This document shows positions 7,313 through 15,977 of a stretch of DNA of 64,000 nucleotides, piece after piece. The stretch's first letter is position 1. Every line of letters begins with the position of its first letter. A program made the position numbers and the translations under genes. Below the pieces are notes generated by a model. It made no database searches. It was given only the letters and a program-made list of their open reading frames with translations, and was not told the DNA's origin. The stretch covers positions 39,867 through 103,866 of the forward strand of contig FZQZ01000011.1 in the NCBI GenBank assembly GCA_900199555.1, written 5' to 3'. Origin of the DNA: Prevotellaceae bacterium MN60 (GTDB taxonomy: Bacteria > Bacteroidota > Bacteroidia > Bacteroidales > Bacteroidaceae).

Positions 7313-7936
7313 TCAGGCTAGGCGGATGCCATCGTCGCTGATAGTGATGAGGTGGCGCTTGTAGAGGTCGCCAATGGCCTTCTTATATACCTTTTTGCTT
7401 ACACCAAAGCGGGCGGCAATGGCTTCTGAGGGGCTCTTGTCGCCTAGCTCGCAATAGCCATCGTGCTCTTGGAGGTGGCGCAGCAGTTCTTCGGCAAAGT
7501 CGAGGCTCAGCTCGTAGCCCGTCTTCTGCTGATAGCGCTCCACCTTAGCAGTGGCCATCAGGCGGTGGGTCTTCTCATCTTCCATCACATATACGTAGTA
7601 GCGCTGTCCGCGCACCATGCGTGTTTTCTGCTCGCGGAAGGGGCAGAACAGGTCTTTCATCAAGCCCCAGTTGAGGAAGGCGCCATACTCGTTGGTCCAT
7701 GCACACTCCATCCATGCAAATTCGCCCACCTTGGCAATGGGGTGCTCGGTGGTGGCCACGATGCGCTCGTCTTGGTCGAGGTAGAGGAACACCTCTATCT
7801 CTTCGCCAAAGGTATAGTGCTCAGGTACATAACGATTAGGCAGCAGGATGTTGCCTTCTTCTCCGCCATCGAGGTAGAGGCCGTAATCAGTGCGCTTTTT
7901 GATGCGCAGGGTATTGTAATCGCCGAGTTTTATCAT
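7313..7936 (-). CDS. cvfB: CvfB/YitL-like S1 RNA-binding protein, shortened
   Basis: The protein has 207 residues with ATG at 7936. Two S1-like barrels are visible (about 1-65, [20 protein letters not shown]; about 66-135, [19 protein letters not shown]), then a C-terminal winged helix (about 150-207, [17 protein letters not shown]). Family members are usually about 280-300 residues with a third S1 domain before the winged helix. That domain is missing here and the flanks join in frame. The start overlaps the lolD stop by 4 bp, so translation is likely coupled. It acts in RNA binding; the precise target is unknown. Confidence 0.78.
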   Translation of the reverse strand: MIKLGDYNTLRIKKRTDYGLYLDGGEEGNILLPNRYVPEHYTFGEEIEVFLYLDQDERIVATTEHPIAKVGEFAWMECAWTNEYGAFLNWGLMKDLFCPFREQKTRMVRGQRYYVYVMEDEKTHRLMATAKVERYQQKTGYELSLDFAEELLRHLQEHDGYCELGDKSPSEAIAARFGVSKKVYKKAIGDLYKRHLITISDDGIRLA

Positions 7937-8670
7937 AGGGCAGAGGGGGTATTTATGTCAGCGACAGAATCGCTGACCACAGTATTATTGTTGAGCACAG
8001 TATTATTGCTGGGCGCGGGGGAGGCTAGGATGCCGTCGCGCATGTGGATGGTGCGGTCGGTGATGGAGGCGAGGCCCTCATCGTGGGTAACGATGACGAA
8101 GGTCTGGCCGAACTTGTCGCGGAGGTCGAAGAAGAGCTGGTGCAGTTCTTCTTTATTCTTAGTGTCGAGAGAGCCTGAGGGCTCGTCGGCAAGGATGACG
8201 GCGGGATTGTTGACCAGTGCGCGAGCCACGGCTATGCGCTGCTTCTCGCCACCAGAGAGCTCGGAGGGTTTGTGGTGGGCACGGTCGCTGAGTCCCATAA
8301 AGCTGAGCAACTCTTGGGCGCGCTCCTTGGCTGCCTTCTGCGAGGTGCCCGCAATATAGGCGGGAATCATGATGTTCTCCAAGGCGGTGAACTCGGGCAG
8401 CAACTGGTGGAACTGGAAGACAAAGCCGATGTGGCGATTGCGGAAGTCGGCGAGCTTCTTTTGACTAAGTTGGGTAGTGTTGATGTCATCAACACATACG
8501 GTGCCGGTGTCGGGTCGGTCGAGGGTGCCGAGGATTTGGAGTAGGGTGGTTTTGCCTGCTCCACTGGGGCCCACGATGCTGACTACCTCGCCACGATCAA
8601 TGTGGAGGTCTATACCTTTTAGTACTTGTAGGGAGCCGAAGCTCTTGGTGATATTCTTGATGTCAATCAT
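7933..8670 (-). CDS. lolD: Lipoprotein-releasing ABC transporter ATPase LolD
   Basis: The protein has 245 residues. Walker [10 protein letters not shown] at 34-42, Q-loop [10 protein letters not shown] near 86-95, signature LSGGEKQ at 138-144, Walker B VILADEPS at 158-165 and the switch His in THDE at 195-198 are all intact. It would power extraction of lipoproteins from the inner membrane with LolC/E-type partners, which are not in this window. The last 25-30 residues (from about 217, [16 protein letters not shown]) lie beyond the normal family end. They are encoded by a hairpin repeat plus an 18-bp tandem duplication, so the tail is probably repeat-derived. Confidence 0.87.
   Translation of the reverse strand: MIDIKNITKSFGSLQVLKGIDLHIDRGEVVSIVGPSGAGKTTLLQILGTLDRPDTGTVCVDDINTTQLSQKKLADFRNRHIGFVFQFHQLLPEFTALENIMIPAYIAGTSQKAAKERAQELLSFMGLSDRAHHKPSELSGGEKQRIAVARALVNNPAVILADEPSGSLDTKNKEELHQLFFDLRDKFGQTFVIVTHDEGLASITDRTIHMRDGILASPAPSNNTVLNNNTVVSDSVADINTPSAL
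7951..8008 (-). repeat. Hairpin repeat inside the lolD 3' end, with 18-bp tandem duplication
   Basis: ATTTATGTCAGCG, 7 bp, then CGCTGACCACA forms a stem GTCAGCG/CGCTGAC (7957-7977). The same element occurs upstream of lolD at 8681-8710. Next to it CACAGTATTATTG repeats at 7978-7990 and 7996-8008. Confidence 0.75.
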
Positions 8671-8680
8671 TGTCTATATA

Positions 8681-8752
8681 TTTATGTCAGCGGGGAAACC
8701 GCTGACCACACTAAGCCGTAATGACCGGGGCGCTGACCACACTAAGCCGTAA
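8681..8752. repeat. Hairpin repeat plus direct repeat between the antiporter gene and lolD
   Basis: GTCAGCG-gggaaac-CGCTGAC (8686-8706) is followed by CACACTAAGCCGTAA. CGCTGACCACACTAAGCCGT then repeats directly at 8731-8752, 31 bp further on. The hairpin matches that in the lolD tail. Confidence 0.78.
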
Positions 8753-8768
8753 CATATAGATGGCGGCA

Positions 8769-10901
8769 TTAGTGCTTAGCGCGATAGTTGTTTATCCAGC
8801 GCTGGATGGTATCGTAGATACTGCTTTCCTCCTGGTGCTGGGCTGCGGTGAAGGTCATCGACTCTTCCTTCTGCGTGCCATGCTGGTCGGGGAATAGTAT
8901 CATGAGGTTCTTGCCCGAGAAGTGCTGCATCAGCTCGTTGGGCAGTCGCTCCAGTGCGTTCTTATACGAGATGGTCCCCTTACGGGCGGTGATGACTACA
9001 AACATGTGGTCTTCGCGAATGTTCTCAGCCAGTCTCGGCAGCTCATTCCAGTGGGCCATATAGGTGTATTCGGCGCGTACGCTGGGATGATGGTTGTTGA
9101 TGTATTCGCGTATCAGCTCCATCGATTCGTTGCGCCCGTGGAACTGGATGCGGCAGTCCAGATTGCCTGCCATGCGCGCCAGTCGCTCCAGCCAGCGCTG
9201 GAAACCGGGCTCAAACTCTGCTCTGGAGGGCACTACTACCTGTATGCGTCGCAGCGTGTTTAGGGGTTGTACAAAGCGTGTGAGCACAATCTGTCGGTTA
9301 AGACCATTGTACAGGCTCTGCAGGAATTCTCCCCAGAACTTAGGGTTCACATCTGTGTGGACGTGCATGCCCATGATAATCTCCGAACAGCCGAATTCGC
9401 GGAAGGCATGCTTGATGCCGTTGGCAATGTTGGTGGCCAGTCGCACTTGTGTCTGCATCTGCAGGTCGGCAGCAGAGGCACGCTGTTGCAGTCGCTCCAG
9501 CAGTCTGAGTCCCTCTTCGCGATGCTCGCTGGCATTGTCGTCGTCATACACCACGTTGAGTGCCACCAAGTCGCGGCTCAGCTTCTGGTTGCGCATCATG
9601 AGCGCCAGTTCCAGCAGTTGTGGGGCTATCTCGGGATATTTTACGCAGAGCAGTATCTTCTCGTCGTCCTTCTTATGACGATGGGCTATGGGTAGCATCT
9701 TGCCGTGAAGGATAATCTCTTGCGATGCCTTCTCGGTCATCATCGTGGAGATGATACAGGTGAAGAGAATCATGATGACCACACCATTCAGTATCTCATT
9801 GTTGACGAGGAATACGCCCGGCGATACCTCTAGTCGCATGCCCACCATCACCATGGCGATGGCTCCCGCAGCGTGCGCACAGGTCAGTCCGAACATTATG
9901 TGCCCCTCGGCCTTGCTCATACGGAACAACAGGCTGGAGACATACGCTGCCAGCGCCTTGCCAAAGGTGCCGAAGAAGACGATGAGCGCCACCACACCCA
10001 GCATGCGCCAGCCCTCGAAGAGCGACGATACATTGATGAGCATACCCACACCTATCAGGAAGTAGGGGATGAAGATGGCATTACCCGTAAACTCGATGCG
10101 GTTCATCAGGGGAGACACGTGAGGGATATACCTATTTAATATGAGACCAGCAATGAAGGCGCCCACGATGCCCTCTACACCAATGGCTTCGGACAGGGCT
10201 GCCGATAGGAACATCACTGCTAGCACAAAGATAAACTGCATGACGGCATCCGAATAGCGACGCAGGAAGTAGCGCGCCATTCTCGGGATGAATACAATGC
10301 AGGCTGCACAAAACAGGATGAATTTCAGTAAGAATAATAGCCAGAAGCCTATGCCCGTATCTTCGCCATACGATGCCGACAAACCCGCCAACATCATCAG
10401 TGCCAAGAAGATAGACAGCATAGATCCTCCCACGCTCAGCATCACACTGGAGTGGCGCTGCAGGCCATAGCGCGAGATGATGGGGTAGGCTATCAGCGTG
10501 TTAGACGCCATGATACAGCCTAAGAGGAAGGATGCTGTGTACGAATAGCCCAAGAGCCACGACGACATAAAGAAGGTGAGTATCAAGGGTATCAGCCAAG
10601 TGAGCATACCAAAGAGCAGTATGCGCTTGGAGTTCTTCTTGACGCTCTCCATATCCATCTCTAAACCAGCCAGAAACATGATGTATAGCAGTCCCACCTT
10701 GCCAAAGAGCTCAAACGAATGGTCGCGCTCCAAGATGTTCAGACCGTGCTCACCAATCAGCACTCCTGCCAGCACCATACCGATGATATGGGGAATACGC
10801 AACTTACCCATAATGATAGGTGCCAACAAAATAATGAGTAGCACGACAAAGAATATCAGTGTCGGGCTTGTGATGGGAAAATATGACGTCAAATTCAGCA
10901 T
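8769..10901 (-). CDS. Kef/CPA2-type monovalent cation:proton antiporter
   Basis: The protein has 710 residues from ATG 10901 (MLNLTSYFPITSP). A longer in-frame start would lie upstream of the promoter element. Residues 10-400 form about 12 membrane segments of the Na+/H+ exchanger fold (GKLRIPHIIGMVLAGVLIG is the conserved N-terminal part; GIVGAFIAGLILNRY follows later). Residues about 430-690 are two soluble universal-stress-like halves rather than an RCK domain. It probably exchanges K+ or Na+ for H+ in the inner membrane; the ion is not clear from sequence. It is first in a minus-strand run with lolD and cvfB, separated from lolD by a 98-bp repeat-rich gap. Confidence 0.82.
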   Translation of the reverse strand: MLNLTSYFPITSPTLIFFVVLLIILLAPIIMGKLRIPHIIGMVLAGVLIGEHGLNILERDHSFELFGKVGLLYIMFLAGLEMDMESVKKNSKRILLFGMLTWLIPLILTFFMSSWLLGYSYTASFLLGCIMASNTLIAYPIISRYGLQRHSSVMLSVGGSMLSIFLALMMLAGLSASYGEDTGIGFWLLFLLKFILFCAACIVFIPRMARYFLRRYSDAVMQFIFVLAVMFLSAALSEAIGVEGIVGAFIAGLILNRYIPHVSPLMNRIEFTGNAIFIPYFLIGVGMLINVSSLFEGWRMLGVVALIVFFGTFGKALAAYVSSLLFRMSKAEGHIMFGLTCAHAAGAIAMVMVGMRLEVSPGVFLVNNEILNGVVIMILFTCIISTMMTEKASQEIILHGKMLPIAHRHKKDDEKILLCVKYPEIAPQLLELALMMRNQKLSRDLVALNVVYDDDNASEHREEGLRLLERLQQRASAADLQMQTQVRLATNIANGIKHAFREFGCSEIIMGMHVHTDVNPKFWGEFLQSLYNGLNRQIVLTRFVQPLNTLRRIQVVVPSRAEFEPGFQRWLERLARMAGNLDCRIQFHGRNESMELIREYINNHHPSVRAEYTYMAHWNELPRLAENIREDHMFVVITARKGTISYKNALERLPNELMQHFSGKNLMILFPDQHGTQKEESMTFTAAQHQEESSIYDTIQRWINNYRAKH

Positions 10902-10908
10902 TTCGTTT

Positions 10909-10917
10909 GCAAAGATA
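10909..10917 (-). promoter_or_regulatory. -7 element for the antiporter gene
   Basis: TATCTTTGC on the minus strand. Its last base is only 7 bp before ATG 10901, so the transcript would be leaderless or nearly so. No clear TTTG -33 box is seen. Confidence 0.5.
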
Positions 10918-10930
10918 AAAAATAATTGTG

Positions 10931-10977
10931 AATTATGAATGCAACGCCACACTTTTCTTTGGAAAAGAATTATGAAT
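10931..10977. repeat. GCAACGCCACAC hairpin element flanked by AATTATGAAT direct repeats
   Basis: The core 10941-10967 begins GCAACGCCACACT, as in copies 1 and 3 of the GCAAC repeat, then forms CTTTTC-TTTG-GAAAAG. It is bounded exactly by AATTATGAAT at 10931-10940 and 10968-10977. The stem sequence differs from the other copies but still pairs. Confidence 0.7.
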
Positions 10978-10991
10978 TATGAATTATTTTG

Positions 10992-11000
10992 TACCTTTGC
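10992..11000 (+). promoter_or_regulatory. -7 element for asd
   Basis: TACCTTTGC lies 35 bp before the asd start codon. The -33 region is not a good match. Confidence 0.55.
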
Positions 11001-11035
11001 AGACGGAATTTGAACCAACGTAAAAGAGAAGACTT

Positions 11036-12049
11036 ATGAAAGTAGCAATTGTGGGCGCCTCAGGTGCCGTAGGTCAGGAGTTCTTACGTCTCCTTGATGA
11101 GAGAAATTTCCCGATGGATGAGTTAGTGTTATTTGGTTCCGAGCGTTCGGCAGGAACTAAATACAATTTTCGTGGCAAGGAGTTGACAGTCAAGTTGCTC
11201 CAGCATAACGATGATTTCAAGGATATCGATATCGCATTTACTAGTGCAGGTGCAGGAACATCAAAAGAGTTTGCAGCCGATATTACTAAATACGGTTGTG
11301 TGATGATTGACAACTCTAGCGCATTCCGCATGGACGACGATGTGCCCTTGGTAGTGCCCGAGTGTAATGCCGAAGACGCCCTGAAGCGTCCACGTGGCAT
11401 CATCGCCAACCCTAACTGCACCACGATTATGATGGTGGTAGTGCTCCAGCCACTGGAGAACATCAGTCACATCAAGCGCATCCACGTTTCCAGCTATCAG
11501 AGCGCCTCAGGTGCTGGTGCTGCTGCTATGGCCGAGTTGCAACAGCAGTATAAGGAAATGGTAGAGACTGGCGAGGTGAAGACTATCAAGAAGTTTGCCC
11601 ACCAGTTGGCATACAACGTGATTCCTCAGATTGACGTCTTCCAACCTAATGGCTATACCAAGGAAGAGATGAAGATGTATAACGAGACGCAGAAGATTAT
11701 GCATACCGACGCCAAGTGCTCAGCCACCTGTGTTCGCGTAAGCTCACTGCGTAGCCACTCTGAGAGCGTGTGGATTGAAACCGAGAAACCTATCAGCGTA
11801 GAAGAGGCTCAGAAGGCCATCGCTGCTGCTCCCGGTTGTACGCTCGTCGACGACCCTGCCAACCTCGTTTATCCGATGCCACTGGAGACTGCTGGCAAGG
11901 ACGACGTATTTGTAGGTCGTGTGCGCAAAGATATCTCTGACGAGAACGGACTTACCCTCTGGCTCTCTGGTGACCAGATTCGTAAGGGCGCCGCACTGAA
12001 TGCCGTACAAATTGGTGAGTATCTCATCAAGGTGGGCAGCGTAAAATAA
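11036..12049 (+). CDS. asd: Aspartate-semialdehyde dehydrogenase
   Basis: The protein has 337 residues, the normal family length. It has NAD(P)-binding [14 protein letters not shown] at 7-20 and catalytic Cys in NPNCTTIMM (about 125-133), with [13 protein letters not shown] following. It reduces aspartyl phosphate to aspartate semialdehyde, the branch point to lysine/diaminopimelate, threonine and methionine. It is single and flanked by promoters on both sides, divergent from the antiporter gene. Confidence 0.95.
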   Translation: MKVAIVGASGAVGQEFLRLLDERNFPMDELVLFGSERSAGTKYNFRGKELTVKLLQHNDDFKDIDIAFTSAGAGTSKEFAADITKYGCVMIDNSSAFRMDDDVPLVVPECNAEDALKRPRGIIANPNCTTIMMVVVLQPLENISHIKRIHVSSYQSASGAGAAAMAELQQQYKEMVETGEVKTIKKFAHQLAYNVIPQIDVFQPNGYTKEEMKMYNETQKIMHTDAKCSATCVRVSSLRSHSESVWIETEKPISVEEAQKAIAAAPGCTLVDDPANLVYPMPLETAGKDDVFVGRVRKDISDENGLTLWLSGDQIRKGAALNAVQIGEYLIKVGSVK

Positions 12050-12062
12050 CAAAAATTAGGTA

Positions 12063-12117
12063 TTGCCTGACAATTATATAATGTGTACCTTTGCAGCCGC
12101 TAAAAGGTACACATTAT
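12063..12117 (+). promoter_or_regulatory. Promoter of DUF4876-like gene overlapped by a 15-bp inverted repeat
   Basis: TTG (12063-12065), 20 bp, TACCTTTGC (12086-12094). The 15-mer ATAATGTGTACCTTT (12078-12092) covers most of the -7 box and is perfectly inverted at 12103-12117, with a 10-bp centre that would hold the transcription start. Confidence 0.7.
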
Positions 12118-12137
12118 TATTATTAGAATAAATATAG

Positions 12138-13757
12138 ATGCTTATGAAAAGAATTTCTACCCTAATTTTATCACTTGTAGCACTGCTGATGCTCTCACAG
12201 ACAGCTGGTGCGCAGGATTTGCAAGGCAAGTTGGTGATTGGTAAGGTATTCTATTCAGGCAGTACTCGTCTGAATGGTGCTACTCCCAAAAACTACCTGT
12301 GCCACTTGTATATCGAACTCTACAACAACTCTGCAGAGAACATTGACGTTGCTGGTACCTATGTGGCTATGGCCAATAGTGATGCTGCTGCCACTGCGTG
12401 GACTGCTGCAGATATGACAGGCGACAAGGAGGGAATGGCTGTATTCAAGCAGGTATTCCAGATTCCCGCAGGTAGCCCCGTAATCATGGAGCCCGGCAAG
12501 AGCCTCGTCATCGCCAATTGCGCTATCGACCATAGCGAGATTGCTGAAGGTAAGGTAGACCTGAGCACTGCCGATTTCGAACTGAAGAGCACCAATAACG
12601 CCTTCAACTTCCATAGCGAGACGGTGCCTGCTATGACCCTCGTTTATTCTCCTACTGCAGCAATGGACTATATCAACTTTATGAATCCTGGTCCTGTTGG
12701 CATCGCCCTGTTCAAGGCTGATACCGACATCGCTAACTGCGCCAAGACCTATCTCAAAGGTAAGGAGACTGGCAATCAGTATCTCATCATTCCAATGGCC
12801 AACAGCATCGACGCTGTAGATATCGTAAAGCAGAAGACACCATCAGCTGCCGACAAGCGCTTTACCGATGACTACGATGCAGGCTTCACTTATACCAATA
12901 GCCCCGAGATTTTCGCTTGTCAGGCTGTTGCACGTAAGGTGGTAAGCACCGATGGTGAGCGTAAGATTCTGAAGGATACAAACAACTCTTCTGACGACTT
13001 CGAGAGCTTGTGGAATGTACAGCCCCGCGTATATGACGTGAAAGAGGCTGCTACCATCGCCGAGTTTAATGCTGTAGAAGATGGCAAGGTAGTCAAACTG
13101 AACCTGACCGATGCTCGCGTCAATGCTTTCAACGACCTCGATAGAACCTACTATGTGGAGGATGCTTCAGGTGCTACCGTTATTAAGGGTGTCAACCTGA
13201 CTAAGGCCACCAAACTCAATGGCTATCTGGTGGGTAAGAAAGACTCTAAGGATGTTGACTATGTCAACGACCCCTCTCAGGGTTACGAATACTCACTGAC
13301 CGTAGATGATTCATGGTCTGAAATCGAGACTACTACCATTGAGTTGGAAGGCACAGAGATGACTATCGCTGAGGCTGCTACACAGGCTAACTATGGTCGA
13401 TTGGTAACATTGAAGGATGTGGAGATTCAGTCTATCGGCAATGGTTTGAACAAGTTGCTGACTGATGGCGAGAATAACACGATTAAGGCTCGCGACCTCT
13501 TTGGTATTCTGCCCGAGAACTACCAGTGGCCTGAAAAAGCCAGTTCGATTACTGGTGTTGTGTTATACTACATGACTGGTTGGTTCCTCATGCCTATCTC
13601 TGAGGATGCTATCGTTGCTGCTTCTGGTACAGGCATCGAAACCGTCAATGCAGCAAATGCTGACAACGTGAATATCTACAACCTGCAGGGTGTTCGCCTC
13701 AATCAGTTGCAGCGTGGCTTGAACATTGTCAATGGTCGTAAGGTAATGATGAAGTAA
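12138..13757 (+). CDS. Secreted DUF4876-like protein with sorting-type C-terminal tail
   Basis: The protein has 539 residues; ATG 12138 or 12144 both give a signal peptide ending AGAQ. Residues about 25-290 resemble the DUF4876 lipoprotein encoded at 15959-17290, sharing a YLxxIELYNNS-like start and an ILKDTNNSSDDFE end that parallels IYQDTNNATNDFHE. Residues about 300-500 look like two beta-rich domains. The last 30 residues (VNIYNLQGVRLNQLQRG, then IVNGRKVMMK) are the short basic tail seen on many secreted Prevotella proteins. It is probably exported across the outer membrane or surface-anchored. It has its own promoter and a strong terminator. Confidence 0.72.
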   Translation: MLMKRISTLILSLVALLMLSQTAGAQDLQGKLVIGKVFYSGSTRLNGATPKNYLCHLYIELYNNSAENIDVAGTYVAMANSDAAATAWTAADMTGDKEGMAVFKQVFQIPAGSPVIMEPGKSLVIANCAIDHSEIAEGKVDLSTADFELKSTNNAFNFHSETVPAMTLVYSPTAAMDYINFMNPGPVGIALFKADTDIANCAKTYLKGKETGNQYLIIPMANSIDAVDIVKQKTPSAADKRFTDDYDAGFTYTNSPEIFACQAVARKVVSTDGERKILKDTNNSSDDFESLWNVQPRVYDVKEAATIAEFNAVEDGKVVKLNLTDARVNAFNDLDRTYYVEDASGATVIKGVNLTKATKLNGYLVGKKDSKDVDYVNDPSQGYEYSLTVDDSWSEIETTTIELEGTEMTIAEAATQANYGRLVTLKDVEIQSIGNGLNKLLTDGENNTIKARDLFGILPENYQWPEKASSITGVVLYYMTGWFLMPISEDAIVAASGTGIETVNAANADNVNIYNLQGVRLNQLQRGLNIVNGRKVMMK

Positions 13758-13779
13758 AATACACTATCTATCATACAAG

Positions 13780-13819
13780 AAGTCCTGCAAGGTTGACGCT
13801 TTGCAGGACTCTTTTTTTA
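13780..13819 (+). terminator. Intrinsic terminator
   Basis: AGTCCTGCAA (13781-13790) pairs perfectly with TTGCAGGACT (13801-13810), followed by CTTTTTTT. It ends the DUF4876-like gene and may also serve the converging DUF5362 gene. Confidence 0.88.
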
Positions 13820-13841
13820 TGATATAAAGATACCGTATTCT

Positions 13842-14291
13842 TTATAATGCTGTTAAGCCTACGATAAACATTCCGAAGAAGATAAGTACATAGATGACTA
13901 TGCAGACGATGGCCAAAATACCCATGAATCTTAAAAGGTCGCGCAGACCAGCAAAACCACGAGCCAGTTCATATTCGTTGTCCGTGAGGCAAGCAGCCTT
14001 CGTGCCATTGGCAAACTGGAATCCCTTGATGATGGGATAGATGTAGAAGACGGCAACAACCAAGTAGAGAATACCTAAGAATACTCCTCCCGTTTCCATT
14101 CCTGAGAATATTCTTCCTGCGAAATTGCCCAAAGCAAACATGAGAATAGCAATTAATACCATGAAACCAATTCCAATGCAACCTAAGACACAGAGGAAAT
14201 AAGTCCATCTTGCTGCAGTAAACAAATCAGCCTTCATACTCTCGTTTACGGTCATTCCGTTAGTTCCAGAATTCAAAAGTTCTTCATTCAT
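13842..14291 (-). CDS. DUF5362 family membrane protein
   Basis: The protein has 149 residues with ATG at 14291. Four hydrophobic segments lie near 28-55, 68-90 and 115-147 (the last long enough for two). The text SMKADLFTAARWTYFLCVLG followed by YLVVAVFYIYPIIKGFQFA fits DUF5362. It has no catalytic motif; the function is unknown. It follows the barrel gene of the TonB cluster on the same strand after a 45-bp gap, with a TATATTTG-like element there. Confidence 0.7.
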   Translation of the reverse strand: MNEELLNSGTNGMTVNESMKADLFTAARWTYFLCVLGCIGIGFMVLIAILMFALGNFAGRIFSGMETGGVFLGILYLVVAVFYIYPIIKGFQFANGTKAACLTDNEYELARGFAGLRDLLRFMGILAIVCIVIYVLIFFGMFIVGLTAL

Positions 14292-14336
14292 AGTTTTTTT
14301 AATTTAGTGAAACAAATATAGTTAGTTAGTTTTTTC

Positions 14337-15977
14337 TTAGAAGGTGCAACCAAGGGCAAGAGTCAGCGTGGTGCGAGAGTCTGTGGCCTTGCGATAGTCA
14401 AAGGCTGCGCGGATATGGGTACGCAACAGGGTAGAGGGGAAGATGAAAGCGTATTTTGCTTGCAGTCCCAAAGCATATTGCGAAGCTGTCAGATACTCAT
14501 AGTCGCGATTGAGCAGAGCAGGCATAGTGGCTGGCTCTGGCTGCTTACTGCTAGGTGTGACGAAGGTGCCGTCTTTATAAGGCTTACCACTACCTTGCTG
14601 ATAACCACCTCGGGCAGTGATTGACAGAATGCTATTATCAAATAAAAGGTTGCGCGTAATGCTGCCACTCCACTCGTTGATACGTAGCTGTTGCTGGCGA
14701 TAGTAGGGATAGAGATAGGCTGTGATGTCGCGTTGTTGCCAGTGATAGCCTGCCGTGATAGTCCATAGGGGTTGCTCACCAATAGGTCTGAGGTGCAGGG
14801 TATAGTCTATCTGTAGATTCCGCCAGTGTTTCTTGCCCGTCTCGGCAGCATCGTAGTATTCATAATAAGAAGAACCATTCTCGTTGATGAGGCTACGGAA
14901 GGTGTTGGCACGATTCTTCAGGCGCTCGTTGGAGTAGGTGAGGTCGAGGTGACTCCTAGAAGCATGCGATGACGGATAATACAAGAGGCGAAGCGAGGCT
15001 TCGGTGATGTCGCGATCGTGGTCGGTATAGGTGATGCTATATGGTGAACGGCGACCATAATAACCCGTAGCATGACTATAAGAAATGGAGGTGAAGAGAG
15101 AGAACCCTTCGTTATATTTACGGGCGCTAGTGCTGGGTAGCAGTTCCAGTTGCAGTCCTACACCATGAGCATCCTCAAAGAGTGGCATCTCGTTGCTCTT
15201 ATCAGTATAACCCTCATTGCCAAATTGCTCTACCAATCCCATCAAGGCACCATAGTCGATGAGCGACTTATATACCTTTTCGCTCTTGCCATTAGTGCTA
15301 AACTCTACGCTCTCCGTCTTTCGGTGGTAGGTGTAGTTGGCACCCATGTTAAGCCAAGAGAGAGAGGTGGTCATAAGGCCCGCAGTAAATTGCAGGTCCA
15401 TCAGCTTGTTCTTATGGCGCAGGTCCTTATACTTGGCATAGTTGCCTGAGGTGTAATCCATGCGCATACCCACCGAAAGACCATCGGTTAACTGATAGCC
15501 GAAAGCTCCCACGAGATGGTAGGTGTCACGATGCTTGCGTCCCGCATTGGTTAGTGAGTCGTCAACAATATCAAAGGGATAGTGGCCTTCGGGCTGCATG
15601 AATACAGAGCCTACCATGTCGTCTCCGCTCCAGTTGTCATAGCTGAGGCTACCATATACCACCGTGCGGCTATTGATGCGATAGTAGGCCTCAACGATTG
15701 CGTTGGCATCAAGGACGGATGGTGAACCATTGGCAGGAATGAGATGACCAGAACTGCGCCCCAAGGATACTTCTGCCTGTGCCACACTCTTGCCATAGCC
15801 CAATAAGGTCAGTCCAGCAGCATTACGCTGGGTGAGCCAGGGACTTGACTGCTCGATATAGCGATAATCGCGCAAGAGCAGCTTATCGTTCTGAAGTAGG
15901 CTGTCTTGAGCGCTCAGTGTGTTTGCGTGGCATGCAAACGTACACAGCAATAGGGTGGTTATTTTCTTAATGAGCAT
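14337..15977 (-). CDS. Outer-membrane beta-barrel protein of the TonB/DUF4876 operon
   Basis: The protein has 546 residues with a signal peptide ending in LSAQ (about 23). It is rich in Tyr/Ser/Arg strand repeats and ends TTLTLALGCTF with a terminal Phe, as outer-membrane barrels do. It resembles the DUF6850-type barrels found with DUF4876 lipoproteins. The ATG overlaps the preceding DUF4876 gene by 19 bp, showing tight coupling. It probably forms the third part of an outer-membrane uptake or assembly system. Confidence 0.72.
   Translation of the reverse strand: MLIKKITTLLLCTFACHANTLSAQDSLLQNDKLLLRDYRYIEQSSPWLTQRNAAGLTLLGYGKSVAQAEVSLGRSSGHLIPANGSPSVLDANAIVEAYYRINSRTVVYGSLSYDNWSGDDMVGSVFMQPEGHYPFDIVDDSLTNAGRKHRDTYHLVGAFGYQLTDGLSVGMRMDYTSGNYAKYKDLRHKNKLMDLQFTAGLMTTSLSWLNMGANYTYHRKTESVEFSTNGKSEKVYKSLIDYGALMGLVEQFGNEGYTDKSNEMPLFEDAHGVGLQLELLPSTSARKYNEGFSLFTSISYSHATGYYGRRSPYSITYTDHDRDITEASLRLLYYPSSHASRSHLDLTYSNERLKNRANTFRSLINENGSSYYEYYDAAETGKKHWRNLQIDYTLHLRPIGEQPLWTITAGYHWQQRDITAYLYPYYRQQQLRINEWSGSITRNLLFDNSILSITARGGYQQGSGKPYKDGTFVTPSSKQPEPATMPALLNRDYEYLTASQYALGLQAKYAFIFPSTLLRTHIRAAFDYRKATDSRTTLTLALGCTF

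Noticed and set aside
7463..8359. 298-codon open frame antisense to cvfB and lolD
   Set aside because: It spans the junction of two certain genes on the other strand, with no own support.
8711..8752. GCCGTAA units upstream of lolD as members of the CCGTAAT array
   Set aside because: The repeat spacing is 31 bp and the shared sequence extends from the CGCTGACCACAC hairpin, so they belong to a different repeat family.
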